This document shows positions 25,791 through 37,479 of a stretch of 64,000 nucleotides of DNA, piece by piece. The notes below the pieces were generated by a model. That model made no database searches. It was not told the DNA's origin and was given only the letters and a program-made list of their open reading frames with translations. Origin of the DNA: Diogma glabrata (taxonomy: Eukaryota > Arthropoda > Insecta > Diptera > Cylindrotomidae); NCBI GenBank assembly GCA_963693315.1, contig OY856188.1:95909745-95973744 (forward strand), read 5' to 3'. The position numbers and the translations under genes are program-made. Position 1 is the stretch's first letter. Each line of letters starts with the position of its first letter.

Positions 25791-26985
25791 GGATTTTTTT
25801 GAGACCAACTAAACTCAAGTAAGTAAAGAAGTAATTGGAACTTTTTCAATTCAAAGGTATGGTTTGAAGTTTCTCAGAAAAAAACTCCAATTCACATTTT
25901 TCGTGTTTCGGATGGGATTCGAACCTACCCTCGTCAGTGCCCGGCTCGAATCCTTGGGCAGACACTCTATCGATTACGCCGTTGAGGCGATGACAATTTC
26001 AAAGTTGTAACTTCTTCATCGCTTATTTATTTTTACTTAAGCTGAATTTTTCCACTGTCATTAGACTCCATATTATGGAAAATGTTTTTACATTATATGG
26101 GATTTTTTGCATTAAATTTCTAGACAATACTTTGCGTGAATTCATAGAATTGGAAACATTTCTATTCTAATTAACATCATAAGTCACGATTGTATAGTTA
26201 TTATTGATTGTTTCCAATCAATGTGAAATCAATGGCTGACACTTGGTCAATTTGTAGTCCTATATGTATTAACATTAGACTACATTAAGGGAATTAAAAT
26301 TTATTTTGGATTTTTTTGAGATCAATTAAACTCAAGTAAGTAAAGAAGTAATTGGAATTTTTTCAATTCAAAGGTATGGTTTGAAGTTTCTCAGAAAAAA
26401 ACTCCAATTCACATTTTTCGTGATTCGGATGGGATTCGAACCTACCCTCGTCAGTGCCCGGCTCAAATCCTTGGGCAGACAAGCTATCGATTACAAAGTC
26501 GATGTCATTACAATGACAATTTCAAAGTTGAAACTTCTTCATCACTTATTTATTTTTTACTTAAGTTGAATTTTTCCACTGTCATTAGACTCCATATTAT
26601 GGAAAATGTTTTTACATTATATGGGATTTTTTGCATTAAATTTCTAGACAATACTTTGTGTGAATTCATAGAATGGGGAACATTTCTATTCTAATTAACA
26701 TCCTAAGTCACGATTGTATAGTCATTATTGATTGTTTCCAATCAATGTGAAATCAATGGCTGACACTTGGTCAATTTGTAGCCCTATGTGTATTAACATT
26801 AGACTACATTAAGGGAATTTAAATTTATTATGGATTTTTTTGAGATCAATTAAACTCAAGTAAGTAAAGAAGTAATTGGAATTTTTTCAATTCAAAGGTA
26901 TGGTTTGAAGTTTCTCAGAAAAAAACTCCAATTCACATTTTTCGGGTTTCGGATGGGATTCGAACCTACCCTCGTCAGTGCCCGG
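25791..26985 (-). repeat. Tandem ~520-bp repeat with tRNA-like B box (left part)
   Basis: Units start at GGATTTTTTTGAGA: 25791, 26308 (517 bp later) and 26832 (524 bp later). On the minus strand each carries GGTTCGAATCCC, a perfect match to the pol III B box (GGTTCGANTCC), preceded by an A-box-like GGCGTAATCGATAGAGTG and a GTCTGCCC segment, as in tRNA-derived SINEs. The third unit is interrupted at 26985 by the LTR element and resumes at 33965. Units differ from each other by a few percent. Whether this is a tandemly amplified SINE or a satellite that absorbed one is not clear from one locus. Confidence 0.75.
26982..26985. repeat. LTR element target duplication, left copy
   Basis: CCGG, repeated at 33965-33968. 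The uninterrupted units read GTGC-CCGG-CTCG across this point, which confirms a 4-bp duplication. Confidence 0.85.
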
Positions 26986-27947
26986 TGTAGTATCCCCAAA
27001 TTAACATCCAAATAAACATTACCAAATAATATTATAACCAATTATTACCAATGTAAATTCAATAAATATTATTTGTGCAAAATCAACAATCTTAAAATCA
27101 ATTATTACAAAACACTTTCTTTTAAATTAAAATACAAAATTAACAATCTTCAAATTAATTATTGCGAAACACTTTTTTAAATTAAATTAAATTAAAATAC
27201 AAAATTGACAAATTAGGATTAAGTAATACGCGACATACATCAACAAATAATAATATTTTATAAAATTTAAATTGGTAATCAATTTTTAGTTTTTATGAAA
27301 AATGGGTCGATTAAGAAAAGTTTTTTGAATTAATAACGAGTCCAACGGTAACCATAGAACTAAACAAACAGTTAGTAACCAAGTTAATACAATAAGTTAA
27401 AATAAAGTAGAATAAAGTTTAAGCTCATGTAAATAAGTTAAGTTAATTTTTATTGAAGTTAAGTGGGTAAATCGAGTAATTAACGTGAAATCGATTAATA
27501 CGGTGTGAAAACCAAGTTAAATAAACAATTACAAAAGCCAATGTTTACATACAAAATTTGTAAAAATATAACGAAAAAGTTATACTTATAAATGCATACG
27601 AATATAATCGTTTTAAAAAGTTATACGAACTATTATTAAATAAAAACACAAATTAAAAGTGAGAAAAATATACGTTTTATTTTATTCCATCTGCGAAGTA
27701 GTGTTACACACCATATCAATACTACCATCATAAATAGTGGTGCATCCTGAATAAATATTAGTGCATCCACCTGTTTTACTACCTTTACGTAAACAGTAGT
27801 GAAAAATTGTGTGTAGTGACAAATTGCGACTCAAATAGTGTTTGAAACAACCATAATCGCAATACATTCTCAATAATTAGTGCACTAAAGCTAACATTGT
27901 CACTACATTTTAACATAGTAGTGTACATAAAATAAATTGGCACTACA
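26986..27947 (+). repeat. 5' LTR, 962 bp
   Basis: It runs from TGTAGTATCC to GCACTACA and is nearly identical to 33003-33964. LTRs carry the promoter and RNA processing signals; I could not fix the transcription start. Confidence 0.9.
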
Positions 27948-27949
27948 TT

Positions 27950-27967
27950 TGGCGCAGCCGGTTATCC
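27950..27967 (+). promoter_or_regulatory. Primer-binding site (TGGCGCAGCCGGT type)
   Basis: TGGCGCAGCCGGTTATCC starts 2 bases after the LTR. It resembles the TGGCGCAGTCGGT site known from fly 17.6/297-type gypsy elements, which is assigned to tRNA-Ser, so a gypsy-like origin is likely. Confidence 0.7.
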
Positions 27968-28538
27968 TTACCGACAAAAGGAATAGGAATTTAAAGGAGC
28001 AAACGAACCAACAAACCCAACCACTACAAGGATAGTAACAACGAACTGTGTTCCAGCTTCAAGGGAATTTCGTTTCAACAATAGCAAAACATTTCAAGTC
28101 TCAACAACAACTATGGATACAATCTAATATCGTCAGAAGCTCATTAAAGAATTGGAGTGTATGTTAGAATAAAAGGTAAACTAACTTCATTTATCAAACT
28201 ATTATTTATAATAACATTAACTTGTAGCATCGTAAACTATAGTTATTAGTGATAAATTATAAGTTAATTAGCAAACTAAATTTTTTTTTCTTAAACTGGT
28301 TAACTAGTTTTGAGTAATTTTTAGTAAATCTTGTTTGATTTTTTTTTAACAATAGTTAGTTATTGGTTAGTTCAGGCAGCTCAATAGTATAGTATTAAAT
28401 TGAAATCAGTAATTTTTCTTATCTAAATCTCACTTAATTTGGAAAATCTAATTTTGATCAGAACTCGAAATTTGTTTAGCATTTTTTTTCTCACTTCCCT
28501 GTATTCAATCCTACAATCCTATCAAAAACTAATATAAT
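27968..28538 (+). other. Leader of the LTR element
   Basis: It is non-coding. A short ATG frame at 28112 ends after four codons. AAAAGGTAAAC at about 28169 and the pyrimidine-rich tract before 28500 could act as splice donor and acceptor, but this is unproven. Confidence 0.4.
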
Positions 28539-31421
28539 ATGGCAGGTCATTACCAACAAGAGTACGACAGTCGGTACAGTACTGAGTGTTTCTCTGGAAG
28601 AAATAAAAATGTTTCCCGTTCCCAAAATAGTCGTAGAAAATTCTCACATACAGCAATAGATAATGAAAGGGTAGCTCATACACTTCGTTCAGAAATTCTT
28701 AGACTAGACGAGATAATAGAAAAAAGCATAAAGACCAACGAACTTCTTACGAACCAAGTACTGGAACAGGAGAAAACAATTGGACAATATAAAATTGCTT
28801 GCGATTACATAATATCACATCAACTTGATGAACAGAGAGTGAAGGACCAATTCATTAATGAAAATGCGCATTTAAAAGAGCGAATTATAGTGCACGAAAA
28901 TCTCTTACAAACAGAAAATAACAGAAACGAAAAGTTGACAATGGAAAATATAAACCTCAATCACAAAATTGACCTTTTAGAAACGCAAATAAAAGAACAA
29001 GAATCATCCCATAAAATAATGACAAACAATCTACTACAAGAAAATCAGTCACATAAATCTGAAATCGGTCAGTTATTACAAATACAAGCAAATTTATACT
29101 CTCTTCAGCAAAACCTTACGAACGAATATGAAACGAAACTCAAAGACTACTTCTATGCTACTAGCCAGTTAAATACCAAACTATTACAATCAGAAGCCCA
29201 AATCCAGAATTTACACAACGAAATTAACAAATTAAACAAAGTTTGTATTAGCTCAAATTCTAAACTAACCGAAAATTTAGATAAAATAGAAAGTTTACCG
29301 CTACAGAATTTAAATCTAAAACAAAAACACGAAACAGTAAATAATGACGAAAAAGTTAAAATTCTAAACGAATCAAACGAAGTGAAACCCAGCTCAAAAC
29401 CTTTTGCAAACGATAATTCAAATATTGATTCTAATCAGCCTAGATCTTCTCAATTTAATTGCACATTTTCAACCACAGTATGCACTACTTCACAAAGTAT
29501 AACAAACACTGACAAACCTTCTCAACCGACATTACTGAATAACAATATAAAACCACACAATCAAAACGTAGATCAAATTACTCCACTGCATTCATCATCT
29601 GATATGTCATCTTTTCCATCGTTTCCTGATGTTTAGACTACATCCAATATTCCCAAACCAAACCTTTCTAATTCTACGCAATGTCCAACATTTCCTTCAA
29701 TATCAAAATATCATGAAAATTTGTATTATTCATACCCGTCACATCCAGTTTCCCAAATACCTTGTAACCAAACAGAAAACAACAATAATACAAACTTTCA
29801 AGCAGAACGACCTGATTCAAATACAAATCTTATATCAAAATCAAACTTCAATATAAACTCTGAAGCACCGATACCGACTTCAAACTTTTTACAAAATACC
29901 AAATCAAGGTTAACAAACAATTCTGAAGTAAATCCTACATCATCAACACCAGAAAATATAGCGTTAAATCTACCTTCAACTTTTTCACAAGGATCTGCTG
30001 ATAATTCTCCGTGTTCGCAAAATTCAAATTTAAAAGAAAAAGTCGAAACATTAGATGATAACAAATTTACTAAAATACCAAACGACCCATATGAAGTAAA
30101 GCCCAATTCAACCCCTTTTGTAAGCAATCTTACAGAAAATGCTCAATTATTCAAATCAGGTATCCAAAAATTCCAGAAAACTCCAACTGGCCCAATTCAA
30201 ATTACAGAACCCAATCCAACTCATCTTGTAAACAATCTTACAAAAAACGTTCAATTATCCAAATCAGTCATCCAAAGTATCCAGAAAACTCCGACTGGCC
30301 CAACTCCAGATATCGAAAAATCTCCGACTGACAAAACTAGATCAAAGACGCCCGACAATGATCCAAACGAATCTCGAGTTATATCAGAAATTACTTCAAC
30401 ACCAATTCTGTATTCCGAAATTCTAAAACAAAACATCTCCCGAGACTTGGTGCATATTCCTATAAAAATTTCAAACACAACGCAAATTTCATCAATACCA
30501 GTAAAATTAAAAAACACTAAAAATTATACGCACCATAAGCTACTAACTACCACTTTGAAATGTCAAACTAATTCTAATCGTAATGAAAGTAGATTCCAGA
30601 AAGCAATAACCAGTTCTAACAAAAATCAATATTTGTCTTCAACGACCACATCGAAATTCCATAATAATTCTATTTGTCACAAAAACAAAGTCCAGAAAAC
30701 AGCAAACCCAATCAGTGCTAAGAAAATTCAATATTTGCCCTCAACTATGGTAGTGGAAAAGAAATCGTCAAACAAAAAACCAAATATCAAATTACACAGC
30801 CGCCGAAGTATATCTAAAACGATTAACACAAATATGAAAGTTCGAAAACACAAAACTGACCAACATTCGATTAAGCTTCAACCAAGCAATTCATACCACT
30901 CCGACACCGAAAATATTAAAACGTTGAACCAGTCTGCTACGATGAACTACCATGACTCTAATAACAAACTAACTGTAAACAACCGCGACCAAAAAAGACC
31001 CAGACGTATTGAAAATTGGATACACTGTCCATTACAACTTTCCAAACTGTGGAAATCAATTCTACTATATCTTAGCCTTTCGTGTATTAATGTCAAGAAA
31101 ACTACTGTCTTACAACTTACACTTCCGATTATAACCAATATAATACAATTTCATTCGTATTCGTCTAATTCAGTTAATTGGCTTGAAAATCTGTTCCAGA
31201 AATTTCGTGTCTGTTTTTACAATAATTTACTACCAGCATCTCGTAAAATCATATTCGACAAAGGAGAAGTTTTCAACTTCATTGCAAAAATTTACATAAC
31301 CGTTGTTCAGGACAATACATATTTATTAATCAAACACATAAATCAAATTGGAAATAACTTTCTTTCAAAATTACTTTCTAACGATAAAATTTCCACATTT
31401 TTCAAAACAACAGCTTTCTAA
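28539..31421 (+). CDS. Orphan coiled-coil / low-complexity protein of the LTR element, one in-frame stop
   Basis: The frame starts at ATG 28539 and stays open to 31421 apart from a single TAG at 29634-29636 (365 codons before it, about 594 after). The next in-frame ATG is hundreds of codons beyond the TAG, so the second half is not an independent gene; the stop is either a new mutation or is read through. Residues about 45-240 form a long coiled coil (heptads of L/I with E, K, N, Q). A disordered S/T/P/N-rich middle follows, with a 108-bp internal duplication (…QKTPTGP at about 30185 and again near 30300), then a K/R-rich stretch and a C-terminal ~120-residue hydrophobic/helical region. There is no zinc knuckle, capsid homology, DTG protease or polymerase motif. 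It is probably a Gag-like structural protein by position; no function is assigned. Confidence 0.7.
29634..29636 (+). other. In-frame TAG within the orphan ORF
   Basis: The context is GTT TAG ACT ACA. It is not the CARYYA readthrough context. The frame continues unbroken on both sides. Confidence 0.85.
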
Positions 31422-31440
31422 AAAAATATCAAATTCCGTT

Positions 31441-31665
31441 TAAACCAACCTAAAACATAGGTAAACCAAATCATCTTATCCTAAACATAATACTAATCTA
31501 AACCACAAGTAAATCAAACCTACCTATTCTAAACCTAATACTAACCTAAACCATAAGCCAACCAAACAAACCTTTCCTAAATACAATACTAATATACACC
31601 ACAAGTAAACCAAACCAACTTATCCTAAACCTAATACTAGCCTTAACCATAAGTCAAATCTAAAC
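31441..31665 (+). repeat. 48-bp tandem repeat downstream of the ORF
   Basis: A CTAAACCTAATACTAACC-like core recurs at 31481, 31529, 31577 and 31625, exactly 48 bp apart each time. It contains almost no G on this strand. It lies 20 bp after the ORF stop, in the 3' non-coding part of the LTR element. Confidence 0.85.
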
Positions 31666-32990
31666 AATTTATACAATATACAAGAAACATAATAATCGAA
31701 AAACAATAATCTTATTACCAATACTGATTCCGATCAATAATCAATACAATCAATAAAAATAATAATTTTAAAATCATTAAGCATAAATACATATTATATT
31801 ACGACAATAATTTTAAGATACGCAAGCTAATCAAACATAACATAATTTTTAACGGAAACAAAAACAAATACTTTACTACTATTTTTATTTACTATTACTA
31901 AGTCTTCATATTTCATAACATATATAATCAAATTTAATTAGCAAAATTCATTTCAAATAAACAAAATTGTTGAACTCATTTTATTCTTATAATAAAACAA
32001 GAATAGCTGAATTTATTATTCAGAAATACATATTGCGAAAAGAAAACAATTTCTTTAAAAACTTTTTTTTTACAAATTTCTGTCATTGAAAATAGTTCTA
32101 CAATAATAATAAACAAATAATCCTAATATCAAAACAAAAAGAATTTGACCCACATCAAAACATAGGAAACAAAAACAAAATGCATTTAATCTAAATAAAA
32201 AGAAAATAAAAAAACATTTTTAAAATACATAAAAACAATTAACATATTTGCAATTCACATTCTTAAGTTCATCAAATTTTATCATTCATAATATAAATAT
32301 GGTATCTCCAATTAATAAAGGTCGTTTAAAAAATGAAAAATCTCCAATTTCATTTTTAAAATTTATATAACTATACAGTAATAAGTCGGCAATCACTTTT
32401 TTTTTCTCAATAAAAACCGTACGCAATTTTTTATAAAAGATTTTGGATTTAAAAATTTTTTTTTTTTTCTGATTTTGAAACTAAATAGAATCAATAATAT
32501 CTAGATAAGCTTAATTGTACCTTTAAATCTGGTTTGAAGACAATAATTATAATTCTGAATATTAACAAATTAAAAATAAATTTAGATATGTACTCGTATT
32601 GACAGTAATTGTTTTTGCTAGAAACGAAGTAAATAAAAGAACACAAAAAAAAATGAAATCAAAAAGAAAGAAATTCGAACTACTATAATAATTATACATA
32701 TATAAGGCTCTGTTCAGTTCATTATAATACATGGTCAGTTTAAATTTTTGATTAATAGACTTAAGATTCACATATTCAAGATTTCAGTATAATTTAAGTA
32801 CAAAAAGAAATGAACCCATTTCTTTAATAACCACTGTTACTGCATTTCTGTATCATAAAAAAAACCATGATAACGTAGCTCAATTTTTCACATAGAATAC
32901 ATAATTTGGTAAAATTTTGTTTTTATCGTTAACTATTCTATCTGACTTCCCTTTAATTCCTTTAACGATAAACACAAAATTTTTTTTCGT
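31666..32990 (+). other. 3' non-coding region of the LTR element
   Basis: It is AT-rich with no frame of note. Its 1.3-kb length suggests pol was replaced or decayed beyond recognition. Confidence 0.5.
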
Positions 32991-33002
32991 GAGAGGGAGG
33001 AA
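32991..33002 (+). promoter_or_regulatory. Polypurine tract
   Basis: GAGAGGGAGGAA directly abuts the 3' LTR, as needed for plus-strand priming. Confidence 0.85.
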
Positions 33003-33964
33003 TGTAGTATCCCCAAATTAACATCCAAATAAACATTACCAAATAATATTATAACCAATTATTACCAATGTAAATTCAATAAATATTATTTGTGCAAAAT
33101 CAACAATCTTAAAATCAATTATTACAAAACACTTTCTTTTAAATTAAAATACAAAATTAACAATCTTCAAATTAATTATTGCGAAACACTTTTTTAAATT
33201 AAATTAAATTAAAATACAAAATTGACAAATTAGGATTAAGTAATACGCGACATACATCAACAAATAATAATATTTTATAAAATTTAAATTGGTAATCAAT
33301 TTTTAGTTTTTATGAAAAATGGGTCGATTAAGAAAAGTTTTTTGAATTAATAACGAGTCCAACGGTAACCATAGAACTAAACAAACAGTCAGTAACCAAG
33401 TTAATACAATAAGTTAAAATAAAGTAGAATAAAGTTTAAGCTCATGTAAATAAGTTAAGTTAATTTTTATTGAAGTTAAGTGGGTAAATCGAGTAATTAA
33501 CGTGAAATCGATTAATACGGTGTGAAAACCAAGTTAAATAAACAATTACAAAAGCCAATGTTTACATACAAAATTTGTAAAAATATAACGAAAAAGTTAT
33601 ACTTATAAATGCATACGAATATAATCGTTTTAAAAAGTTATACGAACTATTATTAAATAAAAACACAAATTAAAAGTGAGAAAAATATACGTTTTATTTT
33701 ATTCCATCTGCGAAGTAGTGTTACACACCATATCAATACTACCATCATAAATAGTGGTGCATCCTGAATAAATATTAGTGCATCCACCTGTTTTACTACC
33801 TTTACGTAAACAGTAGTGAAAAATTGTGTGTAGTGACAAATTGCGACTCAAATAGTGTGTGAAACAACCATAATCGCAATACATTCTCAATAATTAGTGC
33901 ACTAAAGCTAACATTGTCACTACATTTTAACATAGTAGTGTACATAAAATAAATTGGCACTACA
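33003..33964 (+). repeat. 3' LTR, 962 bp
   Basis: It is nearly identical to 26986-27947 and is followed by the CCGG target duplication at 33965. Confidence 0.9.
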
Positions 33965-34600
33965 CCGGCTCGAATCCATGGGCAGACACGCTATCGATTA
34001 TGCCGTTGAGAATAGAAATGTTCCCCATTCTATGAATTCACACAAAGTATTGTCTAGAAATTTAATGCAAAAAATCCCATATAATGTAAAAACATTTTCC
34101 ATAATATGGAGTCTAATGACAGTGGAAAAATTCATCTTAAGTAAAAATATATAAGTGATGAAGCAGTTTCAACTTTGAAATCGTCATCGCCTCAACGGCG
34201 TAATCGATAGCGTGTCTGCCCAAGGATTAGAGCCGGGCACTGACGATGGTAGGTTCGAATCCCATCCGAATCACGAAAAATGTGAATTGGAGTTTTTTTC
34301 TGAGAAACTTCAAACCATACCTTTGAATTGAAAAAATTCCAATTACTTCTTTACTTACTTGAGTTTAATTGATCTCAAAAAAATCCAAAATAAATTTTAA
34401 TTCCCTTAATGTAGTCTAATGTTAATACACATAGGACTACAAATTGACCAAGTGTCAGCCATTGATTTCACATTGATTGGAAACAATCAATAATGACTAT
34501 ACAATCGTGACTTAGGATGTTAATTCGAATAGAAATGTTCCCCATTCTATGAATTCACACAAAGTATTGTCTAGAAATTTAATGCAAAAAATTTCATATG
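33965..34600 (+). repeat. Continuation of the ~520-bp repeat, with an inversion junction
   Basis: 33965-34009 completes the unit that was split by the LTR element (same orientation as 25.8-27 kb). From about 34010 the repeat reappears in the opposite orientation, a full unit with GGTTCGAATCCC on the plus strand at about 34252-34263, followed by the start of another unit at about 34526. Head-to-head units thus meet near 34010. Confidence 0.75.
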
Positions 34601-35199
34601 TTGTTCAATGTTTGATACCAGTCCTCTTGCTTCACGGGATAAAATTAAGACTATCATAATTTCTGGAGGCAGACCAGTACTCACTTTCTTCACAGTACTA
34701 CTATTACAACGATGTTGGATTATTACAAAACAGTCTAAGTTGTTGAAGGGAGGTTGATGTTGAGCATTTGCTCTTCCCAACAAGAAGCAGGAAAACTAAA
34801 ATGATATTCAAATTTATTAAAAAAGACGTTTGGTTGATCGCATGTCAGAGACAGAGGCGATTCAGTGACCAAAGAAAAATTTTAAGAAGGTGAAACCCTC
34901 TTGGATCTTTTCTTAGAGGTTCCAGATGGTCATACGAATGAGAGAGTTCCGCAGCTGCCTCAATTCGCTTATGGTTTCAGTGTGCTTGGGCCATGGCTAT
35001 CCTATCAACACTTTCCCTCTCCTTCCTCTTTTTCCGTTTCATTAGCAACCTTCTACGTTTTCTGATCATCTTAGGTTCAGGCTCAGAAACCATCTCTTCT
35101 AACGTGGATGGGTCTTGAACTTGATTCCTGATGACCAGATCTTCTGTTCTGTGGTCGTTACAATAGTACAAATCTCTTCCTAAAAATCACTACCAAGCA
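34601..35199. other. Unassigned, possibly retroelement-derived
   Basis: A minus-strand frame at 34977-35171 gives a Glu/Pro then Lys/Arg-rich peptide without recognisable family. It lies downstream of the truncated RT of the LINE at 35.2-37.2 kb and may be an unrelated remnant. Confidence 0.3.
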
Positions 35200-35204
35200 G
35201 GCCG

Positions 35205-36335
35205 TAGTTAGGTTAATGGTTTTTTGAATGTCTGCAGATGTGACTCCATTTGGTCCAGCAGACTTAAAGGCCTGAAGTTTTTAATAGCCCGAAAGATTTC
35301 ATCTGTGGTAATGATTTGTTTGGAAAAGTACTGACTAGCCCTGTTACTATTTGTCACGAATGCAGGTATCTCAGAATAGTCTGAGAAAGACGTTTCTAGC
35401 AGGTTTTCAAAGGACTCCACACAAGAGGTGGTCCTTTTACCATCCGATTGTTGAAGAAAATTCGGGACGGTGGGACTTATGGATAATCATTTGCGAAGTC
35501 TTGAAGACTCAAAAGAACGCTGTATTTTTTTACAGTAACGCCTGCAGGAATCATTCCTTAGAATTCTTGTCAAATACAATCCCAATTTTCTTTGCATTTT
35601 TTAAAATCTTCATCTACTCCTAACGAAAATCCTGGCGTTTCTTTACCCACCATGGCGGATATAATTTGCTCTTTGGTTTGCAGAGAACGCAAAACTCAAG
35701 ACTGTCTTTACTAAAAGAATCAGTCATTGTGTCTACCAATTTATCCAAGTCGCAAGGAGATTCAGGAGTTTTTAGGACTGCAACTGGGAGTAAGTCAACC
35801 AGAATAAATCTAAGGGTGTCTTAGTTGTTTTTTTACTGTTTGTGAAGCTAGAATTTTTAGGAGACCCGATGTCAGATCCAAGGATGACCGCGATTTTTCG
35901 ACTCTATGCATCCAAAACCAGGTTACTTACCTTATCAGGGATCAATGCTCCATCATACGGTAAATAAGTTGAACTGCTTAGAAAATGTGCTTGTTAAGAT
36001 CTAGGCCCGCCGTAGTTGTGTCCTCATTGCTATGACCTATTAGTAGAAGAATGTTTAGTTTCTTTTTAACCAAAATGCAGGAATGAGCTTCACCTGTGCT
36101 TTTTAGAAACAATAGTTTGATAAGTTTGAGTTTTGAGTCCAAGTGCCTGGTCATAGTATACCCTTCTTCTTGTATCAACGTCTGTCTTCGGCCGCTTCTT
36201 AAGTGGTGGAGGTTGACTTGGAAAAACTTTAGCATAAGCAATTCCTTTAACCTCCACAATCGTAACATCTGACTCAGGGAATTTGTAGCCCCATCGCTAA
36301 AGATAACTCGGTATCCGTGGAGCAAGTGTCACTCT
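35205..36335 (-). pseudogene. LINE ORF2: endonuclease and start of RT
   Basis: The recognisable blocks, in several frames, are: 'GEAHSCILVKKKLNILLLIG' (about 36100-36040), 'STYLPYDGALIP' (about 35970-35940), 'ESFENLLETSFSDYSEIP' (about 35416-35360), 'TTDEIFRAIKNF' (about 35320-35285) and 'KSAGPNGVTSADIQK' (about 35265-35215). These are endonuclease strands and the pre-RT linker leading into RT motif 1. The catalytic D/H residues of the endonuclease are not clearly preserved, and the palm is absent. It is not functional. Confidence 0.65.
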
Positions 36336-36469
36336 TGGTACCAGTTGTCTGACCCTGCAGAATATCAGACGTGCGTTATGCATCAACCGTGGTTGGCTGC
36401 ATGGAGAAAGAATCATCAACTAATTCAAGCACCCTTGTCTTGTACTCAGCTTCAACCTTCTTAAATACC

Positions 36470-37115
36470 TTCAATATGACATGTTCATCACATCGTCACT
36501 TTCAGACTACTGTGTCAAGGGTTCTTTATTTATAAGAATGATAGGTTCCCTGCCACCATTCTTTATAGCCTCAAACTTAACAATCTTGCAGTTGTGTGTA
36601 ACAAGCTCTGGATTAGTGTATTTTAGCATTTATAGTACCTTATCGGTATTTTCGAGCTTTGCATGGATCGAGGCAAGAGCTATCGGCTGGCTTGGTATAT
36701 ATCTTTAATATTGACAACTTTCAGTTTGGTAACCACCTAAACCTCGGGTATAGAAGTTTAATCGCTCTCTTGTGCAGCGTCAACCACTATCTATGCGAAC
36801 CGGGATTGACCCAGGATTTTCTGATCACTGATATAAATATGTCGGCTTGTTCCGTTGCCATTTTCCTCCAGTTAGCAGGCTTGATACTGCCGTCATCGTT
36901 AACTCTATCTATATAACAGCTACTACTAGGTGATCTTTCACCACATCACTAAAAGGCCTGGCTGCCATAAGCTTTGGTCTTTTAAAGGCCTTTGGAGAAG
37001 CCTACTGTGATCTCTACTTTTTCGAATCGGAAGTTGCAGTAGGAAATTCAGGCCAGAGTGTGGTAAATATTTGGCCCAATTCAAGGTTGCTAAATCTCTA
37101 TCCGATTTATCAGAA
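36470..37115 (-). pseudogene. LINE ORF1 (Gag-like) remnant
   Basis: Minus-strand readings in broken frames resemble the ORF1 C-terminal half of LOA-type LINEs: a 'VVAVI' strand followed by 'PANWRKM' (about 36920-36850), 'LLYPRFRWLPN' (about 36750), then 'NPELVTHNCKIVKFEA' and 'ILINKEPL' (about 36620-36520). In this family the protein coats the RNA. The homology is by eye and modest. Confidence 0.5.
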
Positions 37116-37240
37116 TCCATAATAGTCTCTAACCATTTCAGAGCGTTTCATGTCTTCTTTTAGGCGTATGACATTGTGTGAAAATACTGGATACTCTCTT
37201 ACTTGCTACACCTTTCTTAGTTGTTCTTCTAAAATTAATT

Positions 37241-37477
37241 TTTTTTTGTGGCGTTCATACCTTATGTAGGAGCGTTGCCAAGCTAATCGGTTTCAAATAT
37301 TTACCACAGTCATTCGCAACAGCGACATAATTACCATGGCAGCTGGTTTTTTAAGGTCGTTTATTGCGTCCGACTCTCATTGCAGTCGTGGTCTACCTCG
37401 CGGTCGCTCACTCCCTTAGGAACTAACGTACATTTTTCTAATCATTCCAGACTGTGAATTGGTTTGAAGAACATGCC
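37241..37477 (-). pseudogene. Third LINE, C-terminal end (3' fragment)
   Basis: On the minus strand from the junction at 37477: 'GHVLQTNSQSGMIRKMYV', then 'ERPRGRPRLQ' with a stop, then a basic tail ending in an A-rich run near 37240. This is the 'GHVxR...RGRPR' end of a common insect LINE family (RTE/Jockey-like; clade not certain). The preceding part of the same gene is at 53528-54705, on the other side of the 16-kb element. Confidence 0.75.
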
Positions 37478-37479
37478 CA

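Larger units (their letters stand above)
26986..33964 (+). mobile_element. Young 7-kb LTR element with an orphan ORF
   Basis: The element is complete: 962-bp LTRs with TGTAGT...ACTACA ends, a CCGG target duplication, a tRNA-type primer site at 27950, a purine tract at 32991-33002, and one long reading frame (28539-31421). The LTRs differ at only two positions that I found (T/C in AAACAGTT/CAGTAACC and T/G in AGTGTT/GTGAAAC), so insertion was recent. No protease, reverse transcriptase, RNase H or integrase motif is visible in any frame, so it must move with enzymes made elsewhere. It landed inside the tRNA-like repeat, between its A-box-like and B-box segments. Confidence 0.9.
35200..37230 (-). 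mobile_element. Decayed second LOA-like LINE
   Basis: On the minus strand, ORF1-like blocks (about 37110-36470) precede an endonuclease (about 36330-35640), a linker, and the first RT motif (about 35290-35230), after which homology stops. The order and the residue patterns match LOA/Jockey-type LINEs. All parts contain frameshifts and stops. Its 5' side abuts the 3' end of the third LINE near 37240. Confidence 0.65.

Noticed and set aside
25960..26060. Genuine tRNA gene
   Set aside because: The pol III B box is perfect but stems do not pair into a cloverleaf and the sequence is in a repeated unit; a tRNA-derived repeat fits better.
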